The notes beneath the pieces are model-generated. The model made no database searches. It saw only the letters and a program-made list of their open reading frames with translations, and was not told the origin of the DNA. A program made the translations under genes and the position numbers. Source: Candidatus Segetimicrobium genomatis (GTDB lineage Bacteria; Sysuimicrobiota; Sysuimicrobiia; Sysuimicrobiales; Segetimicrobiaceae). From it: DNA of 6,644 nt. This document shows positions 6,189 through 6,644 of this stretch, piece by piece. Position 1 is the first letter of the stretch; every line of letters begins with the position of its first letter. Where the stretch lies: positions 1 through 6,644 of the forward strand of contig VBAO01000133.1 of assembly GCA_005883865.1 (NCBI GenBank), given 5' to 3'.

Positions 6189-6245
6189 ACGGAAGGTATT
6201 CGGGAATCCCAACGGGAACCCCGGGAAGTGCCGTCGTCTGAGCTG

Positions 6246-6644
6246 ATGGGGTGCGCGGTGTTGCATCTGAGGTTCGGCAAGGCTTCCCAACGGCTAACGA
6301 TCGGCCAGATCGCCTTCGGCGCTCTCCTCTTCTTTGTGGCCGTGACCGTGGCGACGTTTCTCGACGTCTCGGCGTATCTCGACCGCGTGGCGTCCTCGAA
6401 ACACTCGGCGCTTGCCCGGCCCGCCTTTCCGGTGATCCGCTCTGTTCCGCCCTCACCCTCGTCGGGTCCGGCAGGGAGTCCGTCCCGGCCGACGAAGCCG
6501 TCCGTGTTTCTCAAGCCAGCAGCGCTGCCACCCCCGCCCGGCATCATAGAGCAGGGCTCCGCTCAGCCGGTGCGGGGGGTCCCTCCGACGCTGCCATCGA
6601 CCGGCGCCCCGACGGCCGGCGCGCACGTCCCCTCCGTCGTGTCT
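6246..6644 (+). CDS. Membrane-anchored Pro/Ser-rich protein, 3' end cut off
   Basis: An open frame from ATG 6246 to the window end gives 133 residues without a stop. A short basic N-terminus is followed by one hydrophobic segment at about 19-39 (from IGQIAF to VATFLD), predicted to be a membrane anchor. From about residue 50 the protein is low in complexity and rich in Pro, Ser, Ala and Gly, for example PPSPSSGPAGSPSRP (68-82) and LPPPPG (94-99). This resembles the extended periplasmic or extracytoplasmic linker of a single-pass membrane protein, such as a SPOR, TonB-like or peptidoglycan-associated protein; the domain that would tell is outside the window. The ribosome site is weak. GTG at 6228 is an in-frame alternative start. 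It lies 57 bases after miaB in the same frame and direction, so it may be cotranscribed. Confidence 0.6.
   Translation, partial: MGCAVLHLRFGKASQRLTIGQIAFGALLFFVAVTVATFLDVSAYLDRVASSKHSALARPAFPVIRSVPPSPSSGPAGSPSRPTKPSVFLKPAALPPPPGIIEQGSAQPVRGVPPTLPSTGAPTAGAHVPSVVS

Noticed and set aside
6201..6223. Possible terminator hairpin after miaB
   Set aside because: The arms pair as 4 bp, a 2x2 mismatch and 4 bp around a 3-base loop, and no T-run follows, so an intrinsic terminator is not supported.
4620..6290. A 556-codon minus-strand open frame covering miaB
   Set aside because: It lies opposite a fully convincing miaB gene, and its translation is Arg/Pro/His/Asp-rich with no recognisable domain. 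Long antisense frames are expected in GC-rich coding DNA.

Overview
This is a GC-rich (estimated by eye at well over 65%), densely packed bacterial chromosomal stretch. Overlapping stops and starts, short gaps and strong G/C bias at third codon positions point to a high-GC bacterium, possibly an uncultivated soil or sediment lineage. No marker here fixes the phylum. I see no tRNA, rRNA, CRISPR array, transposase or phage gene.

Left part (1-549): the C-terminal end of a LuxR/NarL-type DNA-binding regulator (+) runs in from the left edge. Four bases later it meets the end of a convergent gene for a small tandem-ACT-domain protein (-). A 134-bp divergent gap (550-683) with a short perfect hairpin then leads to a rightward gene group.

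Middle part (684-4210, all +): a glutaryl-CoA dehydrogenase is joined to an MFS transporter through a TGATG stop/start overlap. A 74-bp gap holding four in-phase tandem 11-bp units follows. Next come a GTG-started stand-alone MOSC-domain protein and a small secreted protein of unknown family, which overlap by 8 bp. The dehydrogenase and transporter look like a catabolic pair: uptake of an acid or aromatic compound and its breakdown through glutaryl-CoA to crotonyl-CoA. The substrate assignment is inference.

Right part (4207-6644): a 142-residue protein made of two copies of a four-knuckle zinc-ribbon unit (-) ends convergently on the secreted-protein gene, with both stop codons inside one CTAG. 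A 197-bp divergent region with a plausible sigma-70-like promoter precedes miaB (+), the radical-SAM tRNA methylthiotransferase. After miaB, a gene for a membrane-anchored, proline/serine-rich protein starts and runs off the window.

Most of the window is ordinary metabolic and housekeeping content. The least explained items are the duplicated zinc-ribbon protein, the secreted 156-residue protein, the 11-bp repeat block and the truncated proline-rich membrane protein. I found no convincing evidence for a new multi-gene system.
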